In this document: positions 7,519-13,723 of the stretch, piece after piece
Layout: each line of letters starts with the position of its first letter
Numbering within the stretch: position 1 is the stretch's first letter
From: Gammaproteobacteria bacterium
GTDB lineage: Bacteria > Pseudomonadota > Gammaproteobacteria > Arenicellales > Spongiicolonaceae
DNA: 14,573 nt
Reading direction: 5' to 3'
Assembly: GCA_007570945.1 (NCBI GenBank)
Contig: RKSH01000217.1
Span: 1-14,573, forward strand
The notes under the pieces: generated by a model
What the model was told of the DNA's origin: nothing
Databases searched by the model: none
The model's input: only the letters and a program-made list of their open reading frames with translations
Program-made: the position numbers and the translations under genes

Positions 7519-7551
7519 AAAAAAAGGGCTTCCCGCCATGACGGAAAGCCC
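7519..7551 (-). terminator. Strong rho-independent terminator between choX and choW
   Basis: The minus strand reads GGGCTTTCCG (7542-7551), a short loop, CGGGAAGCCC (7526-7535) and then seven T (7519-7525). It is a long GC-rich stem with a clean T tract, 28 nt past the choX stop, the best terminator in the window. Partial read-through would give excess binding protein over permease and ATPase, a common arrangement in ABC importers. Confidence 0.9.
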
Positions 7552-7578
7552 CGCAAACACATCACCGCGCGCGGACGG

Positions 7579-8541
7579 TTACAAACCGTATTTTTTCGCC
7601 ACCGCCGATGCGCCGGATTTGCCGTCGATGGTTTTGACTCCCCGCAGCCATCGTTTCACCGTGCGGGAGTTGGATTTCATCCAGGCCCGGGCGGCGTCGC
7701 GCGGTTCTTTGTTGTCGTTCAGGATGGCGCCCATGATTTCGTTTTCCATGGCCAGGGTGAACTTCAGGTTGGCCAGCAGTTTGCCGACGTTCGGGCACTC
7801 GCCGCCGTAGTTCGGCCAAGTGTTGGTGAACACCGTGGCGCCGCCGAGATTGGGCCCGAAAAAGTCGTCACCGCCCTCCAGATACGCCATGTCGTAGTTG
7901 GCGTTCATGGGATGCGGTTCCCAGCCGAGAAACACAATCCACCGGTTGCGCCGGGTGGCGCGCCCGACCTGGGTCAGCATGCCGGCCTCGCTGGACTCCA
8001 CCAGTTTGAAATCCTTCAACCCGAAAGCGTTTTTGTCGATCATGTCCTGGATCAAACGGTTGCCATCGTTGCCGGGCTCAATGCCGTAGATTTTGCCGTC
8101 GAACTTGTCGGCGTGTTTGGCGATGTCGGCGAAATTTTTAACCCCGGCATCATGTGCGTACTGCGGCACCGCCAGGGTGTATTTGGCGCCTTCCAGATTC
8201 GGCTTCGGCAAAGTTTCCACGGTGCCGGCCTCACGGTAGGGGGCGATGTCGCCCTCCATGGTCGGCATCCAGTTGCCGAGGAACACGTCAATGTCCTTGC
8301 TGGCCAGCGATGCGTAGGTCACCGGCACCGAAAGCAGTTTGGTGTCGGTGCGGTAGCCGAGCCCCTCCAGAATCAGTGTGGTCAGCGCGGTGGTCGCGGT
8401 GATGTCGGTCCACCCGACATCGGAAAACCGCACCGTGCCGCAATGCTGCCCGGCCGATGCGCCGTGAACGCCGCCGAACATCACCGTCGCCACAACAGCC
8501 ACGGCGCGCAAGGTGGAACGAGTGAAAGTGTGTGTGCGCAT
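7579..8541 (-). CDS. choX: Choline ABC transporter, periplasmic substrate-binding protein
   Basis: A 320-residue periplasmic binding protein of the ChoX/OpuAC class, which captures choline or betaine and delivers it to ChoWV. Residues 1-31 form a signal peptide ending VHGASA before GQHC. The mature N-terminus TVRFSDVGWTDITATTALTT is characteristic of ChoX-type proteins. Aromatic residues expected for a cation-pi box are visible in DVGWTD, FLGNWMPTME, VPQYAHDAG and FLGWEPHPM. ChoX proteins prefer choline over glycine betaine, but specificity cannot be fixed from sequence alone, and a sulfonium such as DMSP would fit the same kind of box. It starts at ATG 8541, with GAGGTG five nt upstream. The open frame continues upstream but is out of character. 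A strong terminator follows. Confidence 0.93.
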   Translation of the reverse strand: MRTHTFTRSTLRAVAVVATVMFGGVHGASAGQHCGTVRFSDVGWTDITATTALTTLILEGLGYRTDTKLLSVPVTYASLASKDIDVFLGNWMPTMEGDIAPYREAGTVETLPKPNLEGAKYTLAVPQYAHDAGVKNFADIAKHADKFDGKIYGIEPGNDGNRLIQDMIDKNAFGLKDFKLVESSEAGMLTQVGRATRRNRWIVFLGWEPHPMNANYDMAYLEGGDDFFGPNLGGATVFTNTWPNYGGECPNVGKLLANLKFTLAMENEIMGAILNDNKEPRDAARAWMKSNSRTVKRWLRGVKTIDGKSGASAVAKKYGL

Positions 8542-8546
8542 GAGTG

Positions 8547-8552
8547 CACCTC
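8547..8552 (-). promoter_or_regulatory. Ribosome binding site of choX
   Basis: GAGGTG on the minus strand lies five nt before ATG 8541. It selects this start over the much longer open frame, and the encoded product then begins with a proper signal peptide. Confidence 0.8.
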
Positions 8553-8572
8553 GCCATGTGGTGAAAAGGAAT

Positions 8573-8604
8573 GCAATCTTGGCAGAAGATTGCGGCCTGC
8601 GCAA
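8573..8604 (-). promoter_or_regulatory. Alternative hairpins in the choX leader (possible attenuator)
   Basis: In the 65-nt spacer before choX the minus strand holds a perfect 8-bp stem GCAATCTT-CTGCC-AAGATTGC (8573-8593). An upstream stem TTGCG-CAGGC-CGCAA (8590-8604) shares four bases with it, so the two exclude each other. The promoter-distal stem is followed by ATTCCTTTTC, a poor T tract. This could be an attenuator, a weak terminator of the upstream operon or an mRNA stabiliser. No protein site is recognised. Confidence 0.4.
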
Positions 8605-8606
8605 TT

Positions 8607-9938
8607 TCACCAGCCCATCCGGTCGCGCCAGCGGTGGAATGAAACCGCCGGCGCAAGAAACCACGGCCTGCCGGCATACCAGAACCGGGCCGGAAACGGC
8701 AGGCCGTCCAGCGCGGTTTCGCCTTCCCGCAGGCCGAGAATTTTCTGGCCGGTGCGCATGCCGAAGTAACTCGCCAGCGACACCCCGGAACCGCAGTAGC
8801 CCATGGCGTAATGCACGCCGCCGCGCCGGCCGCAATGGGGCAGGGCGTCAAAGGTGAAGGCCACGGTGCCGCCCCAGCAGTGGGTGACGCGCACATCCTT
8901 CAGTTGCGGAAAAATTCTGGTCATCGCCTCAAACAGCCGCGGCGCGCTGGCCATGGGCGCGCTTTCTTTCAACAGTACCCGGCCGCCGAACAGCAGCCGC
9001 CGTCCGTCCGGCGAGGCGCGGTAGTAGTAAACCAACTTGCGCGTGTCGGTGACGACGCGGCCGGTGGGCAGCAGTTCTTTGATGCGCGCGGCGTCCAACT
9101 CTTCGGTGGCGATGATGTAGGTGCCCACCGGAATGACGCGCCGCCGCAGCCATGGCACAACCCGGCCGGTGTAGCCGTTGGTCGCCACCACCACCTCCCG
9201 GGCGCGCAGCGTGCCGCGCGCGGTGGCGACGGTGAAGCCGCGGCCTTCGCGCCTGATGCCGTGCGCCGCGCAGTGGGTGACGATTTCCGCGCCAGCGTTT
9301 TTTGCGCAGCGCAAAAGACCGTGGTGGTAGCGCGCCGGGTCCACCGATGCAACATGCGGAAACACCGCGCCGCCGTGGTAAAAGTCGCTGCCGATTTCAC
9401 CGCGCTGTTCACCGCGCGCCACCGGCCAGGCGCCGCTTTCCAAACCGTCCGGTTCACTGTCAATTTGGCGGCAAAGTTTTTCCAACGCGCGGGCGTTGTG
9501 CGCGCCGTGGAATCTGCCGCAGCGCCTGAAGTCGCAGTCGATTTTTTCGCGCGCGATGAAATCCTCGATCCACCGCCGCGCGTTGCGCCCCTCCATCAGG
9601 ATTCGCCGCCCGCGCTTATGGCCGAACTTGCGCGCAAGTTGCCCCAGCGTCGGTTTGATGCTGGTGCTGACCTGGCCGCCGTTGCGCGTGCTGCAGCCCC
9701 AGCCGGCGGAGGCCGCATCCACCACCACGGTGCGGCGGCCGCCGCGGGCGGTGGTGACGGCGGCGGCAAGGCCGGTGTAGCCGGCGCCGATGATGAGCAC
9801 ATCGGCGAAAGCGGAGAGTGGACCGTCCGCAATGCCGCCCTCTTTCGAGGCGCGGTCCACGGAGGGCGCTGGTTGCGGCCGCCAAAATGGCGTGTCTTTG
9901 CAGCCCTCCGCTGAAAACACTGCTGGTTGCGACGTCAT
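8607..9938 (-). CDS. FAD-dependent oxidoreductase (DAO superfamily, amine-oxidase type)
   Basis: A 443-residue flavoenzyme of the glycine/D-amino-acid oxidase superfamily, closest in appearance to the gamma-glutamylputrescine oxidase (PuuB) branch. The dinucleotide-binding motif is DVLIIGAGYTGLAAAVTTAR (about 46-65), followed by WGCSTRNGGQVSTSIKP, the conserved FAD loop of the PuuB-like group. VVVATNGYTG marks the second FAD segment and HCWGGTVAFTFDALPHCGR the C-terminal flavin-binding part. The substrate is not readable. Its place beside a choline importer suggests oxidation or demethylation of an N-methylated osmolyte product, which would release formaldehyde; this is inference. It starts at ATG 9938, overlapping the cupin stop by 4 bp. 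The upstream extension of the frame is rejected because it lies inside the cupin gene. Confidence 0.83.
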   Translation of the reverse strand: MTSQPAVFSAEGCKDTPFWRPQPAPSVDRASKEGGIADGPLSAFADVLIIGAGYTGLAAAVTTARGGRRTVVVDAASAGWGCSTRNGGQVSTSIKPTLGQLARKFGHKRGRRILMEGRNARRWIEDFIAREKIDCDFRRCGRFHGAHNARALEKLCRQIDSEPDGLESGAWPVARGEQRGEIGSDFYHGGAVFPHVASVDPARYHHGLLRCAKNAGAEIVTHCAAHGIRREGRGFTVATARGTLRAREVVVATNGYTGRVVPWLRRRVIPVGTYIIATEELDAARIKELLPTGRVVTDTRKLVYYYRASPDGRRLLFGGRVLLKESAPMASAPRLFEAMTRIFPQLKDVRVTHCWGGTVAFTFDALPHCGRRGGVHYAMGYCGSGVSLASYFGMRTGQKILGLREGETALDGLPFPARFWYAGRPWFLAPAVSFHRWRDRMGW

Positions 9939-10534
9939 AAACGGTGACCGCCGGCATCGACATCGCAAAACCAATACCGCCCGCGCCCGGCCAGCCAGCC
10001 CCACAGCGCAAACAGCGGCGCATCCAGGGTGGTCATGGCGTGCGGCTCGGCGGCGGCGTGGTAAATGAGTTGCCCCGGCGCGGCGGTGAAGTTGCGCCCC
10101 CCGGCGCGCCACTCGGCATATCCGCCCAGCACAAAATAAAACTCGGCCGGGTCGTGGGCGTGGGGCGGGTAGAACAGCCGCGGTTGCTGCACATACAAAC
10201 CGGCGCGGCACGATTCACAGACGGCGCAACCGTCGGGGCCGGCAAGAACGGCGTAGGCGATGCCGTCCTCCCCGCCGGCAAAACCGTCCGGCCCGGCATG
10301 CCAGCGCACCGACGCCGCCACCGCCGCCCGCAGCAATTTCTCTGTTTCCGCCGTGCCGTGCGCAAGAGTTTCTTCAAGATGCGCACAGGCCGGCGGCGGG
10401 GGCGAGGGTGAGGCCGGCGCGGCGGCATCGGGCAGTTGCAAAAGCCGGCCGGCCAGCGTTTGCGCCGCCGGGGTTTTTTCCGCCGCCAGCCGCCGGGCAA
10501 AAGCGGCGAGCAGGGCACCGACGCGCGCGCTCAT
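9935..10534 (-). CDS. Cupin-type DMSP lyase candidate (DddQ/DddL-like)
   Basis: A 199-residue cupin that probably cleaves dimethylsulfoniopropionate (DMSP) to dimethyl sulfide and acrylate. The N-terminal half is helical with a Pro-rich loop (39-48); the C-terminal half is a beta-barrel. Cupin motif 1, YPPHAHDPAEFYFVLGG (122-138), has the HxHxxxExY signature: His125, His127, Glu131 and Tyr133. His165 in EPHAM completes the site. As I recall, DddQ uses a His, a Glu, a downstream His and a catalytic Tyr with the same spacing. The closing segment DAPLFALWGWLAG is also typical. An odd feature is Cys103-x2-Cys106-x2-Cys109 just before the barrel. The gene overlaps both neighbours by 4 bp. A related cupin acting on another osmolyte is the main alternative. 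Confidence 0.78.
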   Translation of the reverse strand: MSARVGALLAAFARRLAAEKTPAAQTLAGRLLQLPDAAAPASPSPPPPACAHLEETLAHGTAETEKLLRAAVAASVRWHAGPDGFAGGEDGIAYAVLAGPDGCAVCESCRAGLYVQQPRLFYPPHAHDPAEFYFVLGGYAEWRAGGRNFTAAPGQLIYHAAAEPHAMTTLDAPLFALWGWLAGRGRYWFCDVDAGGHRL

Positions 10535-11625
10535 TCGAACGCGATTAAGTTGCGCAACGCCGCGCCGCGCTTAACCTCGGCGATGGCCTCGTTGATTTGC
10601 GCCAGCGGATAGCGCGCGCTTATCAGTTCATCCAGTTTCAGCCGGCCGGCGCGGTAACTGTGGATGAGTTGCGGAATGTCCACATGAATGCGCGCCGCGC
10701 CCATTTTGCTGCCGAGGATGCGCTGCGCCTTGTCGGCGATGCCGAGCACTTCCAGCCGCGCGGTGGCGCCGGCCGCCGGCATGCCCACCAGCACCAGCGC
10801 GCCGCCGCGCCGCAGCAACGTGAGCCCCTGCTCCACCGCCTCGGTGATGCCCACGGCGACGAAAACATAATCGGCGCCGCCTTTGGTGATGGCGCGCACC
10901 TCGGACTTGGCGTCGCACATGCCGGGGTTCACCACGTGGGTGGCGCCGAAGGCGGTTGCGGCCTTGAGTTTGGCGTCGCTCACGTCCACCGCGATGTTGG
11001 CATGGGCGCCGCAGGCTTTGGCGCCTTGAATGCAGTTCAGGCCGACGCCGCCGGCGCCGATGGTGACGGTGGAACTGCCGGGCCGCACCCCGGCGGTGTT
11101 GGTGACGGCGCCGTGGCCGGTAATCACGCCGCAGGCCAAAAGCGATGCGGCGGCCAGCGGCATCTCTTTGTCGATGACCACCACTTGCGAGTGGTGCACC
11201 ACGGTGCGCTCGGCAAAGGCGGCGGTGCGCAGGCCCTGGGCGACCGGGTTGCCGTCCGAGTCGCTGAGCGGCGAGTTGCGGTCCAATGCCAGTTTGACGC
11301 CGCACACCTGCGACTCGCCGCGCGCGCAATGATGGCAACGGCCGCATGCGCGCAGCAGGGTGACCACCACTTGGTCGCCGACGGTGGCGCCGTCGACGCC
11401 GGCGCCCACCGCCTCCACCACGCCGGCCGCCTCGTGGCCATACACCGCCGGCAACCGTCCGCCCCAGGCGCCGGCGGCGTAGTGGATGTCGCTGTGGCAG
11501 ATGGCGCAGAACGCGACCCGCACCTGCAGTTCACCGTCGCCGGGCGCGGCCAGGCTGAGTTGCTCGACGGTGAGGGGCGCGCCGAACTTGCGGCACACGG
11601 CGGCGTGGATTTTTGTCGCGGTCAT
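10531..11625 (-). CDS. Zinc-dependent alcohol dehydrogenase (MDR family)
   Basis: A 364-residue medium-chain, NAD(P)-dependent alcohol dehydrogenase resembling class III-type enzymes. The catalytic-zinc ligands are Cys43 (AICHSD), His64 (GHEAAGVVE) and probably Cys165 (LLACGVITGHGAV). The structural-zinc set CGRCHHCARGESQVC gives Cys94, 97, 100 and 108. The cofactor-binding motif is IGAGGVGLN (about 189-197). With both zinc sites intact it is not an AcuI-type acryloyl-CoA reductase, which lacks zinc. The substrate is unknown. Possible roles are oxidation of an alcohol made from the osmolyte, or formaldehyde removal if the neighbouring flavoenzyme is a demethylase. It is first in the operon with the cupin and flavoenzyme and starts at ATG 11625 without a Shine-Dalgarno, 11 nt after a TATAAA box. 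Confidence 0.88.
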   Translation of the reverse strand: MTATKIHAAVCRKFGAPLTVEQLSLAAPGDGELQVRVAFCAICHSDIHYAAGAWGGRLPAVYGHEAAGVVEAVGAGVDGATVGDQVVVTLLRACGRCHHCARGESQVCGVKLALDRNSPLSDSDGNPVAQGLRTAAFAERTVVHHSQVVVIDKEMPLAAASLLACGVITGHGAVTNTAGVRPGSSTVTIGAGGVGLNCIQGAKACGAHANIAVDVSDAKLKAATAFGATHVVNPGMCDAKSEVRAITKGGADYVFVAVGITEAVEQGLTLLRRGGALVLVGMPAAGATARLEVLGIADKAQRILGSKMGAARIHVDIPQLIHSYRAGRLKLDELISARYPLAQINEAIAEVKRGAALRNLIAFE

Positions 11626-11635
11626 GTTTTTTTGT

Positions 11636-11641
11636 TTTTAT
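11636..11641 (-). promoter_or_regulatory. Putative -10 box of the dehydrogenase operon
   Basis: The minus strand reads TATAAA followed by AACAAAAAAAC and the ATG at 11625. A start site about seven nt past the box leaves a leader of only about four nt. No good -35 hexamer is visible (TGGACG is the nearest, at poor spacing), so an activator or a different sigma factor may be involved. Confidence 0.5.
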
Positions 11642-11664
11642 ATTTCCGGCGCGGCGGCGTCCAC

Positions 11665-11670
11665 TATAAT
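11665..11670 (+). promoter_or_regulatory. Consensus -10 box of threonine synthase gene
   Basis: A perfect TATAAT lies nine nt before the GTG start at 11680, so transcription would begin at or within about three nt of the start codon. No Shine-Dalgarno is possible, and thrC mRNA is probably leaderless. The -35 region is weak (TTTCCG-like). The box sits in the 54-bp divergent spacer together with the dehydrogenase promoter. Confidence 0.65.
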
Positions 11671-11679
11671 CGCACGGCA

Positions 11680-13062
11680 GTGGAATATATCAGCACACGC
11701 GGCGGCGGCGGGGCGGTGGACTTTGCCGCCGCCGCCCTGAGTGGGCTGGCCGCCGATGGCGGGCTGCTGGTGCCGGCGCGCTGGCCGCGGTTGGGCGATG
11801 GGGAATGGCGCGGTTTTTGCGGCATGTCGTACGCCGAACTGGCGGCGCGCATCATCGGCCGCTTTAGCGGCGCCAGCGTGCCGCCGGCGATGCTTGCCTC
11901 CATCACCCGCCGTGCCGCGGCCGCTTTTGACCGCCCCGAAGTGGCGCCGTTGCGCGAGGTGGGTGAGGGTTTGTATCTGCTGGAGTTGTTTCACGGCCCC
12001 ACTTTCGCCTTCAAGGATGTGGCGCTGCAGTTCCTGGGGCCGCTGCTGGAATTTTTTCTCGCCCAGGGCGGCCGCCGCTGCACGGTCATCGGCGCCACTT
12101 CCGGCGACACCGGCTCGGCGGCGATTTGCGCGCTGCGCGGCTTGCCGTCGGTGGAACTGTTCATGCTGCACCCGGCCGGGCGGGTGTCGGAAGTACAGCG
12201 GCGGCAGATGACCACGGTGCGCGACGCCAACATTCACAACATCGCCGTCACCGGTTCCTTTGACGACTGCCAGGCGATTGTCAAGCAACTGTTCGCCGAC
12301 CGCGGCCTGCGCGAGAGTCACAACCTCACCACCGTCAACTCCATCAACTGGGCGCGCATCGCCGCGCAGACGGTGTATTACGTTTACGCCGCGCTGCAAC
12401 TCGGCGCCAACGAAAAAAACATTTCCTTCGCCGTCCCCAGCGGCAACTTCGGCAACGCCCTCGCCGGCTACGCCGCGCGGCGCATGGGACTCAGCATCGC
12501 GCGCATCATTATCGGCTCCAACCGCAACGACATTCTCACGCGGTTTTTTAACCGCGGCGAAATGCGCGCGCGGCCGGCGGTGGCGACGCTGTCGCCGAGC
12601 ATGGACATCCAAATCTCCAGCAACTTTGAGCGGCTGCTGTTTGAACTGCTGGGGCGCGACGCCGCCGCCCTGGCCGCGGCCATGGCCGGCTTCCACGCCA
12701 ACGGCCGCCTCACGGTGACCGCCGCGCAACTGACTGATGCGCGCCGCCTGTTCACCGCCGCGCGCGCCGACGACGGCCAAACCCGGCGCGAAATCGCCCG
12801 CACCTTCAGCGATGCCGGCGAGATTGTGGACCCCCACACCGCGGTCGCCCTCAGTGCCGCGCGCGCCGCCGGCCACGGCAAAAACAACCCGGTCATCGCC
12901 CTGGCCACCGCCCACCCGGCCAAGTTCGCCCCGGCGGTGGAACAATCCATCGGCCGCCCGCCGCCCATGCCAGAGCGCCTCGCCGCAGTCATGAGGGCCG
13001 AGGAGCATTATGTGACGGTCCAAAACGACCCCGCCGCGGTGCGCGCGTTGCTGCCGGCTTAG
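11680..13062 (+). CDS. thrC: Threonine synthase
   Basis: A 460-residue PLP enzyme converting O-phosphohomoserine to threonine, the last step of threonine synthesis, in the cytosol. The opening VEYISTRGGGG then LAADGGLLVP is the standard threonine synthase N-terminus. The PLP lysine is Lys112 in LFHGPTFAFKDVALQFLGPL, followed by the phosphate-binding GATSGDTGSAA. NSINWARIAAQTVYYVYA, VPSGNFGNALAGYAARRMG and NDILTRFFNRGE are further hallmarks. Overall length and sequence fit the longer alphaproteobacterial/yeast-like class. The frame is open far upstream, but that stretch is antisense to the dehydrogenase. GTG 11680 is chosen because it gives the family N-terminus and follows a perfect -10 box. 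It is the only plus-strand gene here and converges on the toxin gene with a 13-bp gap. Confidence 0.95.
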   Translation: MEYISTRGGGGAVDFAAAALSGLAADGGLLVPARWPRLGDGEWRGFCGMSYAELAARIIGRFSGASVPPAMLASITRRAAAAFDRPEVAPLREVGEGLYLLELFHGPTFAFKDVALQFLGPLLEFFLAQGGRRCTVIGATSGDTGSAAICALRGLPSVELFMLHPAGRVSEVQRRQMTTVRDANIHNIAVTGSFDDCQAIVKQLFADRGLRESHNLTTVNSINWARIAAQTVYYVYAALQLGANEKNISFAVPSGNFGNALAGYAARRMGLSIARIIIGSNRNDILTRFFNRGEMRARPAVATLSPSMDIQISSNFERLLFELLGRDAAALAAAMAGFHANGRLTVTAAQLTDARRLFTAARADDGQTRREIARTFSDAGEIVDPHTAVALSAARAAGHGKNNPVIALATAHPAKFAPAVEQSIGRPPPMPERLAAVMRAEEHYVTVQNDPAAVRALLPA

Positions 13063-13075
13063 CGTGGGGCGGGCG

Positions 13076-13345
13076 TCAACCGCCGCGCAAACGGCGCAGG
13101 ATTTTGTCGTATTCAACGTGCGACCCTATCCAGTGCCACAAAATATGTTCCGGTTGCGGGACACCCAGCGCGCGATACCGGTTATTAATCCGCAACGACC
13201 AAAGTTTGCCGACCCGCTTCAGGCGCAATGAGGGGTGGCGCGGATTTTCGCGCAGAGTCGCGAAACAAAAATCAGCGCGGGCTTGCAGATTTTTTGGAAG
13301 TGCCGCGTAATGTTCCCAGTATTCGGGAGTCAGAACATGGTTCAC
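13076..13345 (-). CDS. RelE/ParE-superfamily toxin-like protein
   Basis: An 89-residue protein with the compact fold expected of RelE/ParE/HigB-like toxins, which cut ribosome-bound mRNA or poison gyrase. Visible elements are an N-terminal helical part (TPEYWEHYAALPKNLQARAD), then the strand region HPSLRLKRVGKLWSLRINNRYRALGV. The C-terminal LWHWIGSHVEYDKIL is the characteristic W-x-W-I-G-S-H-x-x-Y-D block of the ParE-like toxin branch. The basic residues that usually contact RNA or the target (Arg57 and Arg59 in NNRYRALG) are present. Its ATG overlaps the stop of the upstream gene by 4 bp, the usual antitoxin-first order. Toxin family is likely; whether it is active, and on which target, cannot be told. 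Confidence 0.8.
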   Translation of the reverse strand: MNHVLTPEYWEHYAALPKNLQARADFCFATLRENPRHPSLRLKRVGKLWSLRINNRYRALGVPQPEHILWHWIGSHVEYDKILRRLRGG

Positions 13346-13680
13346 AGCGGCGGATTTTTACGCCGCGCATGTTCAGTGCACACTCCCGCAATCCATGCGT
13401 CCAGCGCGCCGCTCTTGGAATCTTCCTTAATTTGTGCGTCCCACAAGTCGTTATGCAACTCGGACAGCGCCTCAACTTCGGCCGGGGGGAGGCTTTTGTT
13501 CTCCGCCGCCAGCAACTCGTCCACAAGCCGAATCATCTCGTCCAGAACATCGCCCAACGGGCGTGCGCCGGCGGCTTTTGCCGATGCTTTGGCCAATTCG
13601 GAAAAACGCGCACGCAACCGGGCGTCACCGCACAAAGGCAGCGCCGCCGCTTGTTTTTGCCATGATTGCGCGTCGGTCAT
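13342..13680 (-). CDS. Putative antitoxin partner of the RelE/ParE-like toxin
   Basis: A 112-residue, mostly helical, Ala/Leu-rich protein that I do not assign to a known antitoxin family. It has no clear ribbon-helix-helix, helix-turn-helix or Phd/YefM motif. Visible segments are LRARFSELAKASAKAAG, VLDEMIRLVDELLAAENKSL and an acidic VEALSELHNDLWDAQIKEDS near the C-terminus, which could wrap the toxin. The role is inferred only from its position: first gene, 4-bp overlap with the toxin gene, co-directional. It starts at ATG 13680 with no Shine-Dalgarno, just after a promoter-like TTGACC-16-CATAAA. It is longer than most antitoxins of this toxin class. Confidence 0.6.
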   Translation of the reverse strand: MTDAQSWQKQAAALPLCGDARLRARFSELAKASAKAAGARPLGDVLDEMIRLVDELLAAENKSLPPAEVEALSELHNDLWDAQIKEDSKSGALDAWIAGVCTEHARRKNPPL

Positions 13681-13688
13681 CCGGGGAA

Positions 13689-13716
13689 TTTATGTCGCCC
13701 CTGCGGGAGCGGTCAA
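13689..13716 (-). promoter_or_regulatory. Putative promoter of the toxin-antitoxin pair
   Basis: The minus strand carries TTGACC (13711-13716), a 16-nt spacer and CATAAA (13689-13694), eight nt before the ATG at 13680. The leader would be about one nt or absent. The spacer contains an imperfect GC-rich inverted repeat (GCTCCC-GCA-GGGGC) that could be an operator. The element follows the dksA-like stop directly. Confidence 0.5.
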
Positions 13717-13723
13717 GCGCGCC

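Noticed and set aside
8542..8835. N-terminal extension of ChoX
   Set aside because: The extra residues are Arg/Pro-rich sequence overlapping the flavoenzyme gene in another frame. ATG 8541 has a ribosome site and yields a signal peptide.
10531..11625. AcuI-type acryloyl-CoA reductase, the usual dehydrogenase in DMSP operons
   Set aside because: All catalytic and structural zinc ligands are present, whereas AcuI belongs to the zinc-free YhdH-like branch.
10597..11679. Upstream extension of the threonine synthase frame by about 360 codons
   Set aside because: The extension is antisense to the zinc dehydrogenase and has low-complexity composition. The family N-terminus begins exactly at GTG 11680, after a perfect -10 box.
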